Shown piece after piece: positions 12,191 to 25,167 of a stretch of DNA of 64,000 nt. Within the stretch, counting starts at the first letter, position 1; each line of letters opens with the position of its first letter. The position numbers were made by a program, and so were the translations under genes. This DNA is from Pyricularia pennisetigena (Eukaryota; Ascomycota; Sordariomycetes; Magnaporthales; Pyriculariaceae), in assembly GCF_004337985.1 (NCBI RefSeq), contig NW_021940920.1:728549-792548 (forward strand). The letters run 5' to 3'. The notes beneath the pieces were generated by a model that saw only the letters and a program-made list of their open reading frames with translations, was not told where the DNA came from and did no database searches.

Positions 12191-15100
12191 GTCGAAAAGA
12201 CTAACAAGGCAACTTCGAGGGCATTGGTGTGAGTCTTTGAAACAGCTGGGCGAAATGTGTCATTTGTTCAAGATAAAGATCGAGACCAAGGACATGTTTG
12301 AAGAAAAGAAACAAGACTCAAGTCAGACCTTTGCCTCCACAGACTGCGAAGGTCAAACCGAGGGGGTTTGCGAGGCTTTAGAGTACGACTGACCCTGAGA
12401 CTTCAGCGCCTCATGCCTTGTAGTGCCTACTTGCATCTAAAATGTGGGGTGTGGCATTCTTTCTTTTTGCCGTTGACAAGGCGTGCTGGACGCAGTAAAG
12501 GTTGGAGGCAATGTTTACCATGGCCGAGCGCGCCACCGTGCAGGCGTGGCGTCGAGCCTTTTTCTGGAGCGCCCCAGATCTCAGTGGGTATAGGGGCAAA
12601 GGGGATAGGGGGTAGCGCCGTCATCTGACATACAGGCGAGAAGATTCAGAAAAAAGACCAATGGCAGGTTGTCTAGCGGTTGCGACGACGGTTGACTCCA
12701 GCCTCCCGTTACGGGCGAGACGCTTTTAGCGCGGCGGCGTTGGACTACGGCAAGGGCGCGAGCTAAGACCTGTCAAAGTGCCTGGTTTTGAGCATTGGGC
12801 GGGCCGATACGTGTGGGAGGAATCACGCCGTCTGGTTATACTCGACCTTGTCAAGCTTGTTTGCCCACAGAGGTCCCCTGGAAGCCAATACTGCTGGTGG
12901 AACTGACCAATCAAGCTCCGAGATGTTGTGTGCGACGCAAGGGCCAAAGTTTATAATATTGTAAGACTCTCTAATCTCGGGGAAACTTCTGCGGCGACTT
13001 GTTTTAGCCTGAGTTGGAGAAGTGACAGGATCAATCATAAGTCAGGGCACATAGTTGAGTGGCTTCAGATGTAGAGAGACAGGGCACAAAGCAACGCACC
13101 TGCAAACCTTGATAGCTCAAAGGTATATGAAAAAATTGTTTATCTTTGTCCAGCAGAGCGCAAGCTGGGCAATCGTGATAGTCATGTTTGTAACAATGGT
13201 ACTGAGCGTCGATCAATTGGTTCGTTGATCACACCTGCATGTGTTGACCAATCGACTGCCTGATTACCAATTGACAAAGTTTCTTAATAACCAATGCTCG
13301 ATAGATCTATGGGCGGTCGTGTTTAACAAATGTGCCTGGCTGAAGGCGTAAATGTGTGTCATTTGTTACGATTGGGCGCCTGGGCGAGCTAGCATTTTTT
13401 CGAGATAGGTAGGCTTAGCGGTTGCGGCCACAAAAAAAAGTAAGTACTTAGGCAGTAAGGATGTATGGGCTGGAGCAAGCCATCTGAACAAAGCACATTT
13501 TTTTCTTTCTTTAGATTGTTAGGTGAGCAAGTGGCACGAATATGGAACCGGTCTTTGGGTTCCTGCTTTCGATTTGGCAAGATCATGATGAATGGCTGCC
13601 TGACCTCTAGCGTACACAAAACTGGGCGTCTGCTAAGGCTTCGGTATGATGATTTTCCGCTCCTTCCCAGGGCTGTTTGATTTGTGCCGGTGGGACTTTT
13701 AAAGAAAACAAATTTGACATAGAGTAGAGCCTCGCATAGGGCATCGACGATCGATTGTCCGACCAGTTTGGAAAGAGCCATTGGGGGCTTGAGGGCTTGA
13801 GGGGTATTATTGGCAGGCAGTATGGTTCTAGCAGGTCTTAAGGAAGTAAGTTCTGCCGCTACTGCTATTCTATGCGCTAATGCCGCTACTAACGTCAGCC
13901 CGTGTAGGCAGGCGCAGGCAAAAGGCACAGTTCAGTCAGTACCTAGTCTTTCCCCAGTCGTTCTGTAACCCCGCCTATGAAGGGATGCTAGCAATCTTTT
14001 TCGTGTAACCAGCCCTGATCTGGTTTGCATATTGGGTCCAACTATGATCCCAAAATTCATCATCATTCAAAACTCAAGCTTTACTCTCCCATCCTCATGT
14101 CACACCCTATCTTGTCTTCATAAGATAACAGTCTTAGCAGCCTGACCTTCACTCTTTCGACTTGATCAATCCAACACTCCCGCCCCTTACAATGATCTCC
14201 GTGCGGTTTATTGTGCGTTGGACAGGCGGCGCGACCATGAAAGCAAGCACATCATGATCATTCTTCAGCTTGCGAAGCCGGGCTTGTAAAAACGGCTGGA
14301 AGGTTCGTCCGAGATCATATGCCCACCAAGCCGCTTTGAACCTGTCATACCACGTCATATCATACCTCTACTGGTGGTTCCCGCCCCATTGTTGTATGAT
14401 TCCCGTTCGGGTCATGAAGCGTTACATGTGCTGATCTCTTTGATCTCTCTTCCGTCGAACTTTTACCTTGTTCGTCATACTCAGCCTCACACGTAGAATA
14501 GTGTGCCCCAAACAGATTAATCTGGTGATCATCGCACCCTTTTTGCATTAAGAAAACAAAGGGCTCTTCATGTCTGGGGTACAGCAGTGCATGCGACAGG
14601 GGACAGTGGGGGCGGGATCCTTTGCTAACGTGAGGTTGAATCACAGAGTTAGACGCCACATCACTCGCGCCAGCCGCGCCAAGACACCGCTGATCCAACA
14701 ACAGATGTGACGACAGTAACATCTCTTCCATCTGGACTTTACCAAAGAAAGTCCCATAATTACTGATAGCTAAAAAGCAATAATACAATATCGAAGAAGA
14801 CAACAACCAAGTCAATCTAACAGAGTCAACCTGATTCACCACCAGAGGCCTCCCTGTATAACCCTGCTGTCAACACATAATCGCATCTTAGGAATGGAAT
14901 ACGACACGTGGTTGACCTTGCTCCAACGTGAATGTCCCATCAGGAGAATTCTCCGTTCACACGACAGAACAGTCTGAACACTTGCTGTGGTGGCTGCTGT
15001 TGGCGTGACACATCGCACAAGAGGTTGCCTCGGGAATATTCGGTGGGTTCGTCTTTGACTCGTTACATTGGCAGCAGTACCAGGAACCTGTCTTCCATTG

Positions 15101-18100
15101 TTGCTGCCTTGTTGCCCTAGAGAAAGTATGTCGTGGCGTCAGTAACTGATCCTAGTTGACAGTCACTTTACAAACTTACATGATGCTGATTTGGCTCAAA
15201 AACACAGACTTTCTTCTCGACTTGATCTCCTTGCTGTCGATGCGAGGATGATGAAGGTTATTGAGGCTAGTTAATGGTGATGGTATATATGGATTATTCT
15301 TGCTGCTTGAATCTCTTCTTTGTGTGTTTATGAGCATGCCTCTACCTTCTCTTTCTCTCCAGACTTTGGAGCATCTTCCTTCTTATACTAAAATCAGCAA
15401 GCGGCTTGTGCCGAGATACCCAGGCGCACATGAAGGAAATAACCGTTATCTTCGATACCCATCGCATTCCCAACGCATTGGGGGCACCGTAAGCCGACAG
15501 ACATCACAGAGGTTGCAGTGGTACCAAGCCATCCTTTCTTCCAGAATTGGCTTGTCAATGCCCGGCCTCATTTCGGGCCTCGACACCAAGGCGAGGTGAG
15601 TCTGAAGGCGTTCGAGTACACATGCCTCGCAGCATAGGCCATTCATTAACAAGAGCTTTTCAAGTACCCGCGTGAATTGCTCAGAGCCGACGCCAATCTT
15701 TCGGAACGATGAGCTATCTTGTATACAGTTCTTTCTAGTTCTATATTTGTTCTTCAAAGTCAAGAAGCATAATCTCGGCAGCCAATAGCATACTACAACT
15801 GCGGTGACTCAAGTTTGATCCAACGTTGACATCTGTAATCCTGGCAGTATCATTGCTTTCTGTGGATTTCAAAAGTAACTTGCGAAGTGAGGTAAAAAAA
15901 AAAGCCCCCAAGATACCGATGCAAGAAAGTCCACTAGGGAGACACCCTCTGCAGACACAGCACCGATGCCTTTGGAGGCCGATTTTGGAAACACTCATAA
16001 CACATCAAGACACCGCAACTGCCTCAGCCAGGAAGCCAAGGCTTGTGAATGAATCCATTTCGGATACAACCACGTCCCAAAATGAAGTATTGGTCCTTTA
16101 AAGACATGAGCCAGTGAGAATTGATGCAGACCGACCAACCCCTAGACGCGGGACGCGCGATGCAGGTGCATCAAGACGGTGCACCGACTTTCACATTCGT
16201 GTTATCTTGATATTCTAGAACAAAACTGGCGAGGCCAAGCTCACCTGTTTCCGGCCGAATATGGCACAGCGGCATGCGGGAACAAGGAGGCTGCTGCAGG
16301 CTTCCAGGGACCTTCTATGACAGCACCAAAGTTGACTGCTGACCTTGCCCTCCTTTCATGGCACAGAAAGACCCGAATCGATGGCAACGACGATCTTTCC
16401 TGGTTCCAGCTTAACATAGCCTCTTTAAGATCACCGAGCCTTGGGTCGGTTTCGTTTGGCAGCAAGAGGTACTGACTACCTCTTGGAGTATGCATGCACT
16501 TTCCCACAGGGGCCCACCCATACACAAGTTTGCGGTATGTCGCCCGCATGCTTCTCCAGCCTTGCCATCGAGTTATGGAGCCCTGGGCCACCACATGCGC
16601 GGCCAGCTGGCTATGCAAGCCGCGTGTTCTACTCAGTGCCTATTTTGAGCAGTTGCGGTTCTTGCTCGGGCATGGTAACTAGGCTCGCTGGCGGCCGCGG
16701 GGGCCATATCCGAGCAAGTCAGCCAGAGGGAACCAAGATGTCAGTAAGCGCCGGTGAGATAGTTACAATTAGCTTGTTGCACACACGCTTTATCCAAGTT
16801 TGGCGTGCAATGGAACCTCAAAACCGATCGCATCCTGGGTCTCCAGGTTCCACGCAACCCCGTGCATTTCCCCTGTAGTGACAGCCCGCTTTGTAACACA
16901 CAAATAGACAACTGAAGGATAACCGAGATGAACATGACTTGTTGTCCGGAACTTCCAATCTTCGTTGTAAAGTAGCCACTCAGTGACTCAGGGGCCCAGC
17001 TCGCATCTCAATCCACTTCTGTTGCCTCTTTTTCTCCTCCCCCCCTCCCCCCCCCCCCTCCCCACCCTCTCCCTTCTCTGGTCAATGGGACTCGGGCCCA
17101 GCAGAATGGTATGTAGCGATTGCGCTAACCCCCTAACGACACTAGAAAACTTTTTCTTCGCAGTCTTGCGTTCCCCAGGGTAACAGCCAATTCGTGAAGA
17201 AAGGTGGAAAGGTGGTATAGACGGGCAGGCCAGTGAGAAGCCTAGGTTGGCTGTGGTGCGATTTGTTGCGGCTCTGCGGGAAAAACTGCGAGGAAAAGCC
17301 TGATTTGTCGGGGGTGGGGGGTTGGACGGGCAGGCAGATTGGGTAGGAAGTTCTTCTGTTTTTTTTTTTTTTCTTCTTCTTTTTCTCCTTGTGGTCTTTG
17401 TCCCCTCCTTAATCGAACCAATCAGCTCCGTCTTCTAGACCAATAGAACCTTCAGAATTCATTGCTGCAGCCCTCGCACCCCTTAGTTTTAGTATTTTAG
17501 CCAATGGCGTCTGGCACCCCCAAAAAAAAAAATAGCTTTTGCAGCTGACGTGGGCCACCATGTCCTCCGTTGAAGACGTGTGAATTTTCACGTTTGTCAC
17601 GAGGCCTGGGAATCTTGTCAATCAGTCGGTTAGCAGCAGGCAGAAGCCAACGAAAGCAACACTCTATTCGTGACCAGAGTGACAAAGAAGACGCGACAAT
17701 CCGCTTGCAGACGAGCGGGGGTTCAACGCCATCCGGTTTATCTGAATAAAAAATTCGGAACTGTATTAGAACTGAAAGACTCTGCCCTTCGATGCTTCCC
17801 CCAACCCAGAGACGCCTAGGCCAAAAGATAAAAGAAAACTTGGAGAAACCACGTTTAGGGAAATAGTGAGCAGTAAAAGCAGAAACTAAGAGATAGTTTA
17901 ATGAAACGCAAACGACCGTCATCCCCCCTCCCCAAACTCCCCCTCGATGTTATCGTACATGATTCCTTCCCCACCCTATATCATCAATCCTCCCAGGTCC
18001 TCCGGGGATTGGGTTATGTTGTCCTCTGTAGATAGTTGTTGTAAATATATGTAAAGGATCCCAGAGTGTGGCCATGGCTAAGGTTTCTCCTGATGCCATG

Positions 18101-18392
18101 TTTCACAAGCATGAAGCATTGACCAGCTGGATGCAGCAACGGTCTTGAGACTGGTCAATGGTAGATAGAAGACCATAGGAGGCAAACACTTTGTTTGCTT
18201 GTTCCAGAAACATGCTGCGGGTTCTCGTTCGCATGTAACAAAGGCGTAGGCGTAAAATGGCAACCTCAAAAAGGCCGCCCTGTAAAAAAAAGGTCAAGTC
18301 CACATCGCAAACCTGACATGTCCACGCGCAGACATGTGTAAAAAATACAAAAGAGTAACCAGTCCGAATAATATTCCCCTGTATTTCTTCAA
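12191..18392. other. Long intergenic stretch without a clear gene
   Basis: This is the promoter side of the receptor gene and the 3' side of the ASH1 gene. Minus-strand frames at 13389-13928 (179 codons, hydrophobic start) and 14360-14842 (160 codons) are the longest, but neither shows a recognised domain or coding-like base use. CT-rich and C-rich tracts lie at 17020-17080 and a T run at 17360-17372. I annotate no gene. Confidence 0.5.
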
Positions 18393-21300
18393 TCATTCAT
18401 CATTGGGGACGAGGCGGACCTGGTTGAGCGCTCTAGAAATCTCCATTGCCTTCCTTCCAGGTCTGGGTGGCGACGTCACATTGGAGATGCGGGAAACCGC
18501 TGGTCTGGCAGTCTCGCGCACGGGGCTGTCAGGAACATCATATTGCTGTGTCAGATCGTTCGAGGAGCTGGCCTTTTTGAGAAAACTTGACAGAGTCGAC
18601 TGTCGGCCTGATGTTTTTCCTTGCTTGGCCTTGCCGAGCAGTGTGCCTGTCGACTTGCGACGTGGCACTGACTTCAAAATCCCAGAGCCAGCCTTGGGCT
18701 TGAGCGCAGAAACAGCAGTGTCAACTGTCGTTGTGGCCTCGAGAGCCTTGGCGGTTGGCTTCCTCGTCCGCGGTGAAGGCTCGCGCCTCTGTACCACCTC
18801 ACCCTTGCCGGCCTTTTTGCGTGATGCTGGTGTAGAAGTGGCAGTTTTCTTGGCCTGCTTCTTCGCTTTTGGAGAGGCAGTGGGTGTGGAAGTCTCTTCT
18901 GCTTGTGCAGCGGCCACAATTGTAGCCTTTGTCTTGCTGGTAGACTTCTTGGCAGTTGTCGATTTGGCTGCCAACTTAGGGGTGTGCTTTTTGCCGCCGA
19001 CCAGGGCTGATACGGCCGCTGCCTTGCCCTTGGTCATCTTCTTGGTAGGTGTCTTCTTGGTGACTTTGGCGGCCTTGGTAAGGAGCGCCGAGGTGGTGGC
19101 ACGTCGAGCAGTTGGCTTGTTGACGCCACTGGCTGGTGCTGACAGAGTATCGTTTTCGGCGTTGACTGTGATGGATGATACGCTGCGCTTCACAATCTTG
19201 GAGGCGGTCTTGGCGCCTTTAGCGACCTTGAGTCCGGCATTGGAGATGGAGCGCTTCACTGCGACCTTTATCTTGCGTTTCTTGGCTGGACTGGCAGCCG
19301 TTTTCTCGTCATCCGCAGTGCCGTGCAAAAGCTCCTTAAGCTTGCGCTTGCTTGCCTTAACGGTGGCCTTCACCGTTTGCTTCTTAGAAGGTGGTGAGTT
19401 CTTCCCCTTGCCAGCTCCGTTGGCCTTGGCCGCTTTGTCATTACGAGTTCGGGGTCCCAGGACACCACGGCAGTTGTCACTGCCGCACAAGCACTTCTGG
19501 ACGTTCTTAGCAGAGAACGGGTCAAAATTGTAGTCGTAGGTCAGCTCCTCGCCTGTCATGATAGGATTGTCGCCGGCGAAGAGGGCCATCCTTGGCTTCC
19601 CGCAGACAATCCATTTAATCATTCTACAGTTGGGTGAGCACGAATGATTCACGAATCTTGCAATGCTACCAGTAGTAGCATCCAAGATCATGTTTTGGTC
19701 AAACGACATGAGATAATACGCCTATATCAAGCGGAAAATGTAGTTAATATGTCAGTCGGAGTTCAGAAAAAATATTATCACGTGAGGGCCTTTTTGTCCC
19801 AACCTCCATGGCTAGAGCTGAGATTGCAAATACCAAACAAGGAGATGGAGGGGTCGTACGAGGAGGGGTCGTGGCTTGTGACAAGGAAACATACCTCATT
19901 GTCCTTGTAAACCTCATTCATGCGGCGCTCACATTCCTCCTCCGTAATGATTTCGCCGGCGTACTCCATAATGATCTGGCCAGGCTCAAAACACCTGCTA
20001 GCTCGTACACCAAAGCCGCGCGGGCCTGTGTGAACAACCTCGACGCCCACGCGATAGCTGCCGCCCTTCTTGGTACGATCCTGCAAGTCCTGAAATGCCC
20101 GGTTTTGGCAGTGTTCGCGGCCGACGTTGCAGTTTGTGTCGTTGCATTCGTACAGGACTGAGCGGTTGAGGCAGTCCTCTCCGCAACCATCATCCTTGGT
20201 GCATACGCATGTAGAGCGATTATCAAAGTAGTAGTTCTTTTTCCACAGAGACAACGATTCTCCAACGAAACGACCTGCACGTTTATTAGTCGACCAAAGC
20301 ACAAAGAGGCCAGCCAGAATCTAATGCAATTCGTCGTGGTGACTGATCATCTTTTGTGAACTTACTCTTGGTTATTTTGCGCCACTCTTTGGGCTTTGGC
20401 TGATCCGCCAAAGGGTGGCAAACGTCGTATGGTAGTTTAAAGTCCCTCCCCTTCACCAGGGTGCGAAGGCCATTGTACATGGGCAATGGCAAAGCCTTGT
20501 TCTTCGGGGCAGGCTTTCCGAGGAATGGGATCTTGGCCATGGCAGTCTTTTCTTCCTTAGTTAGGGTCTTGGTGACATCTTCAACTGTCTGGCCGGCGTA
20601 AAGACCCTTCTCTAGCCACTTCTTCTGGCGTTTTGGAGGGGGCATCGTTGGAGGGCCTTCGAGGGCAGCTTGCTCATCTTCAGCTTCGACCTTGGAGTTA
20701 TCGTCGGTGGCTTCCGATGCTTTCCTGTCCACCTGCGCCGCCGCGGCCTGGGCCTTTTCTCCCTTGGTCACGGTCACGAGGTTCGCCTTGCCCTTGAAAA
20801 CTGCATCAGCGGCAGCTTTGGCCGCATCAGCGGCCTCGACCGACTCATAGTACTTTCCATTTGCCCAGATACTCGTGATAACCGGCTTCTCCTCTACCTT
20901 TGCAAACTCCTTCGTGTCCGCCAGCCGCTTCAGCTCCCGGGTCATGGAGTGGGACTGCTCGAAAGACTTGCGCGCGCGGGGTTTCATGGATGCCAATTGC
21001 TCAGTCAAACTGCTGGAAACAGGGCCTGAGAGGCGTGTCGACCTCCGCGAGAGCACAGATGTGCTGAAAGCACGCGCAAGTGTCTTGATCTTGCTGCCCG
21101 AGGGTTGAGGTTTTTGTGGAGGTTGTTTTGCGCGCAGCGAACGAGCGCTTTTTGGTGTGGGAATCTGGTCCATAGACCAATCCATATCGAGGGCCTCAAT
21201 GCCATCCTGTACCAATTCGCCCGGTTTTTCAGAGCTCCCTTCCGAGGCGTGGCTGCCGTCCCCTGCCAGAGACGCGCCTGCAGTGGTGCGTCTCCTCCTA

Positions 21301-21707
21301 TCCACGACATTGTCTCCTTTCGATCGGCGATGTCCGTGATGCGCAGTTCCACTCAGTTTTGCAAGGTTATATATGACAGGTTCCGAGTGCCGAGAGCGGC
21401 GCGGGCGCGTTGGAGTATTATCCTCATGAGACGGCTCAGTTCGAGAGGTCTCAGAAGGCAATGTCAGATCCGTGTCAGCGTCTGCGGTGTCAGCACAAGA
21501 GGTGGCGACTATGACAGTGGCAGAAGCTGCGGCAGGCTTCTCAAGCAGGGCAATGACAGACTCGATCTCGGGCTTCGGCGTATCGTTTGCGAGGTCTCCG
21601 CTGTCGGAGATGCTGGTTGGGGGTGTTGAGCTGAAGGACGCGGGATTCGAGCTCGAGTCTGTGGGCAAGCCGCCAACGAAGCTCGAGTCTGAAGGAAGCG
21701 CGGCCAT
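18393..21707 (-). CDS. ash1: ASH1-type histone H3K36 methyltransferase
   Basis: Three exons on the minus strand (21707-20366, 20274-19895, 19721-18393) encode 1016 residues. The first ~440 are Ser/Ala/Lys-rich and disordered. An AWS zinc domain follows (cysteines 470, 472, 478, 482, 491, 496, 503), then a SET domain (about 521-641) with the cofactor-binding NHSC at 599-602 and the ELTYDY catalytic motif at 633-638. A post-SET zinc motif has C651, C653 and C658. AWS-SET-post-SET without a WW or SRI domain fits ASH1/NSD better than Set2. Fungal ASH1 methylates H3K36 in poorly transcribed chromatin (known for the family). The last ~340 residues are rich in AKK/KKT patterns like a histone H1 tail, probably binding DNA. 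I chose the ATG at 21707 for its strong GTCATGG context; an in-frame ATG at 21728 adds seven residues. The second intron (173 bases) lies inside the SET domain. Confidence 0.9.
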
Positions 21708-24700
21708 GACGGCGGGCGAAACGCGCACGAGCCAAATCGAATCGAATCAAGTTGAAATACGTCGATAGCAAAGAGTTAGATGACGCGTCTAGATGTACGA
21801 ATGGAATGGTGGAAGACAGGGAAAGATAACGAGTGTCACAAACGCGACAGTAGTCTTGGCGGGTTTGTGTTTAAGAGAGTGGAGAGACTGGAGCGGAAAC
21901 GTCAAAAAGTAGGATGGAAGGAATGACCCGGTCCAAGAAAAAAAAAACAGAAATGCAAGCGACCAGCAAGAAACAATTAAAGCGCCTATGCAGTGCTAAA
22001 TCCAAGCTCGAATGGGATTAGAAAAGGGAAAGACGGAGAAAAGAAGAAAAAATGGATTCAGCAGTCGTAGTGCTAACACGGGTCAATGCAGCATCTTTTT
22101 TGTCGTTGCAAGCGACGACGGTCGGTTTCGCCGTAGCTCTTTTGGGGGTGGGTTGATTGGTTGGTTGGGTCGGTTGGTGGACAAAAAGTGAAGTGTCCGC
22201 GTCGTGGTTGGGAGTTGCCTTATTTTATTGTATTTATTTTTATTTTAGGGGGGCACTCGATAGTCCGTAGTAAAAAGCGGACTCTTGTCTTTGTCTAACT
22301 GTTTGGGCCCAAGTTGAGGGGGGTTACCTACCTATTTAAGAGAGAGAAGGAGTACTTGACGCCAGGGTTTGACCAATGACGGGGATGCAGACCACAGATA
22401 AATAAAGCAAGGTAGGGAAGGACCTGACTTACCGACCTAGAGCAAAGTTAAACACGGGCTGCACGACCTTGAAGATGCAGTGCTGCGTAGGCGCAGGAAG
22501 ATAGATAATTTGCTTTTATGTCTAGTCTACCCTTCAACTCAACATGTGCTTTGTGTGCCTAGCTCGATATACATGCATCTTCCTAGACTCTGTCTTGTTG
22601 ATCGGTGGGGACGCGAATCCCCATTTACCTAGATAAAATGATAAAATAATAATACTAATAAAACGCATTTTTTTGATCTTGTTGTTATTATCGTCACATT
22701 GTGTAGGTACCTGAGGTTTCTTCAGCAGGAGTCGTGCTGATATCGAGCGGATCCCCCCTGTTCAGCTGCCAATCACCCTAGCCCCACGGAACAGGTGCCC
22801 CCTACTTGTTCATGTTCATATCGGATTGAGTTTGCTTCGGTTCAGGAAAATTTTGCCAGGCACGCGAGTGTGATTCATCAAGTATGCAATGCTCTTCCAA
22901 GCCCAGATTACTTGAGTGTACCGTAATAGATGGGCACTTGGTTTGTATGGTCTTTCCTTATATTCAGTAAGCAGTACGTTGGATGCTGGGATATGAGGCA
23001 AAAGCTGGTAGAATCATGTTTCAAATGGGTGAATCTGTAAACCCGGCGGCGGCTGTCAAACCTGACATGTGTTTGGAGCAAAGCCTGCGACCTGATGTAG
23101 ATGGAAAGCAGTGGGAGTAGGAGTAGTTGCCTAGACGAGACCCTCATCCAGTGGTTTCCCGGGACTCTCGAGGAAGGCTTATTTTGTCTGTGTTCCACGT
23201 TGAATCTTGGAATCACCAGTATCCCAAATCCCCACAGAATCAAATTGGACTTGAAGAGCATTTCTAGGTGTGGACTATTTAGTATTTACAGTCTATTACC
23301 AGCAGGACATCTAATAGACCTAGTGTTAATGTTAAGTTGTCTACACCTTCCAAGGAGTTCTCACGTTGATGTCGGTCAGATTTTGAGTGTCCATGAACAC
23401 CAACAAAGCGAGCTGTGACGAGCCCATTGTTTTGGTTTCAAGTTGCCAATTGAATCCTGGTTTAAAAAAAAACCAGATATATAAGTGGTTGGAGTACAAA
23501 ACTCTGCATGTGCAGAGGGAGCGACGCCCAAGTTCTCGATGCTTGTGCATTCTGCCAGTGTCTGCCTCATGTCATGGCAAAAAAAAAACCCCCGCTATCG
23601 ACTGTCAACACTCCGCCTCTGATACCCCATTTTCACAAGTATTAGTGTTTACGCTTTTTCACCATTGGGTTAAATAGTCAACTAATCCCTCGAACTGGAC
23701 CCTTTCGCTTCAGTTCAATGTTTGTCTCGTCATCGATCGGGAAATACTATAGACTGTTGCTTCAATCACTAGTAATTCCAGACCTAGATCCCTCGATTCC
23801 TCTTTGGCCGCCCTCTAGATGCAGTGGACCAACCAAGCTGAGCATCATGTCTTTCGCTCCTCGTATGGTTGAAAACAATAATCTTGACTTGTCATGTTAC
23901 CGTTACAAAGAAAACATTCAGGCCCTGAAACGCGAAGTCGATACGAAACAATGGCCACAGGGATTATACTCAAGTTTGATATTGGAAGCATACTGCCATC
24001 ATGGATGTTAACAGGCCTCCTTCCCATAAAAGAAATACGAGAAAGTATTAAGCCCTGGCCCTTGGTTACAAGGAGGTTCTAGTGTCCTGGCAACTACAAG
24101 ATCAACTGCAGGATCACGCAGTGAACAGTTGTTAGTGCTACCTCTGAGCCGAAGAGGGTCTGGAAAACCCCATAAGAGGCTAAAATAGAGAGCAGGAATT
24201 TATTCTTTAGAACGGATTTGAAGTTGGTACAATTGAGAGTAATGTCTCCGCAACTCACCTACGCTTGGTAGCATCGTTCACTCAATGTAGCTGATTATGC
24301 ACCTATATGGCCCGTTGTTTGCGATTATGGTCTATTCAAGTCAATGGAAAGACTAGACTGGCTTATATGGTGATCAGTGTGAGTCGATTTGATCGCGAAG
24401 AAGTAGCTTTGAATCTGTTTTGTGTTGATCTACAACGCAGTCAGTCATTTTGGATTGGTGAGTTGGTTGATGCAAAAATTCAATCGTTTCCCCATAGATG
24501 GGTTGGCTGTAACATCAAGGCCTCAAGGACCAGCGAGGTCTGTGAGATTCGCAATAGTATAAACAAACAAACAAACAAGCTCCTGCTAAACAACATAATG
24601 TACTTGGTAGCACTAATCTCAGTTTCGAAGGACACAATACAATCCAGGCTATAAACCTGCCATTGATATCGCAGTTCTAGCAGAGACGAGCTTTGTATGT

Positions 24701-25167
24701 AGTCCGGTTGCAAGGTAATTTACAAGGTACCTTCCGCTGGAGAAACAGCCGAGTAATACAACAGCATTTGACACGCGCTGACGACCCGCGCAGTCTTGCT
24801 TGATTCCCTGTTGGCCCACTTCCCATCCCGCTATTGCATCAGGCACATTCGGCAAGTGGGTCCGGCGGTGAACCGAATTCTGCCCCTATCAAAACGTGGG
24901 GTCGTCCGAACGTTGACGATCCGAAGCTTTGTTTGTCTTGGGAAGCTTCCCGTCCAACAGCTGTTACTAGGTACCTTGAGAGGTTCGTGGATGCGCAATC
25001 CGACTCAGGCAACTGCCACATTGCGCTAAACAGCTCTTACGAACCATCGGCTAACGCGCCAACCCCCGAGTTTCGCAAAAACACAAATCCTCCGTCGATT
25101 ATACCCAATCACAACCGCCCATCAACCTCTCTCCCTCTTTCCTCCCTTTCAGAAATACACAGAAAAC
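21708..25167. other. Shared upstream region of ash1 and LSM7
   Basis: This is the divergent intergenic region between the minus-strand methyltransferase and plus-strand LSM7. The part nearest 21708 is purine/pyrimidine-biased, as expected of a leader. 22200-22700 contains T/A-rich tracts and a TAGGTACCT palindrome near 22704. Between 22800 and 24800 there are only short frames without domains. I see no gene. Confidence 0.55.
25120..25152 (+). promoter_or_regulatory. CT-rich tract ending in CAG upstream of LSM7
   Basis: A pyrimidine-rich stretch ends in TTTCAG 15 bases before the LSM7 start codon. In filamentous fungi such a tract may be a core-promoter element or the acceptor of a 5' leader intron; a CTAAC sequence near 25051 could serve as a distant branch site. 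The sequence alone cannot decide between these. Confidence 0.35.

Noticed and set aside
12661..12740. A tRNA-like stretch (TAGCGGTTGCGACG and GGTTGACTCC)
   Set aside because: The internal promoter boxes are imperfect and no cloverleaf with matching stems could be drawn.
18334..19533. A 399-codon open frame antisense to the methyltransferase tail
   Set aside because: It lies exactly opposite the Lys/Ala-rich coding exon. Runs of AAG and GCC codons read backwards as Leu and Gly-rich codons without stops, and no domain appears.
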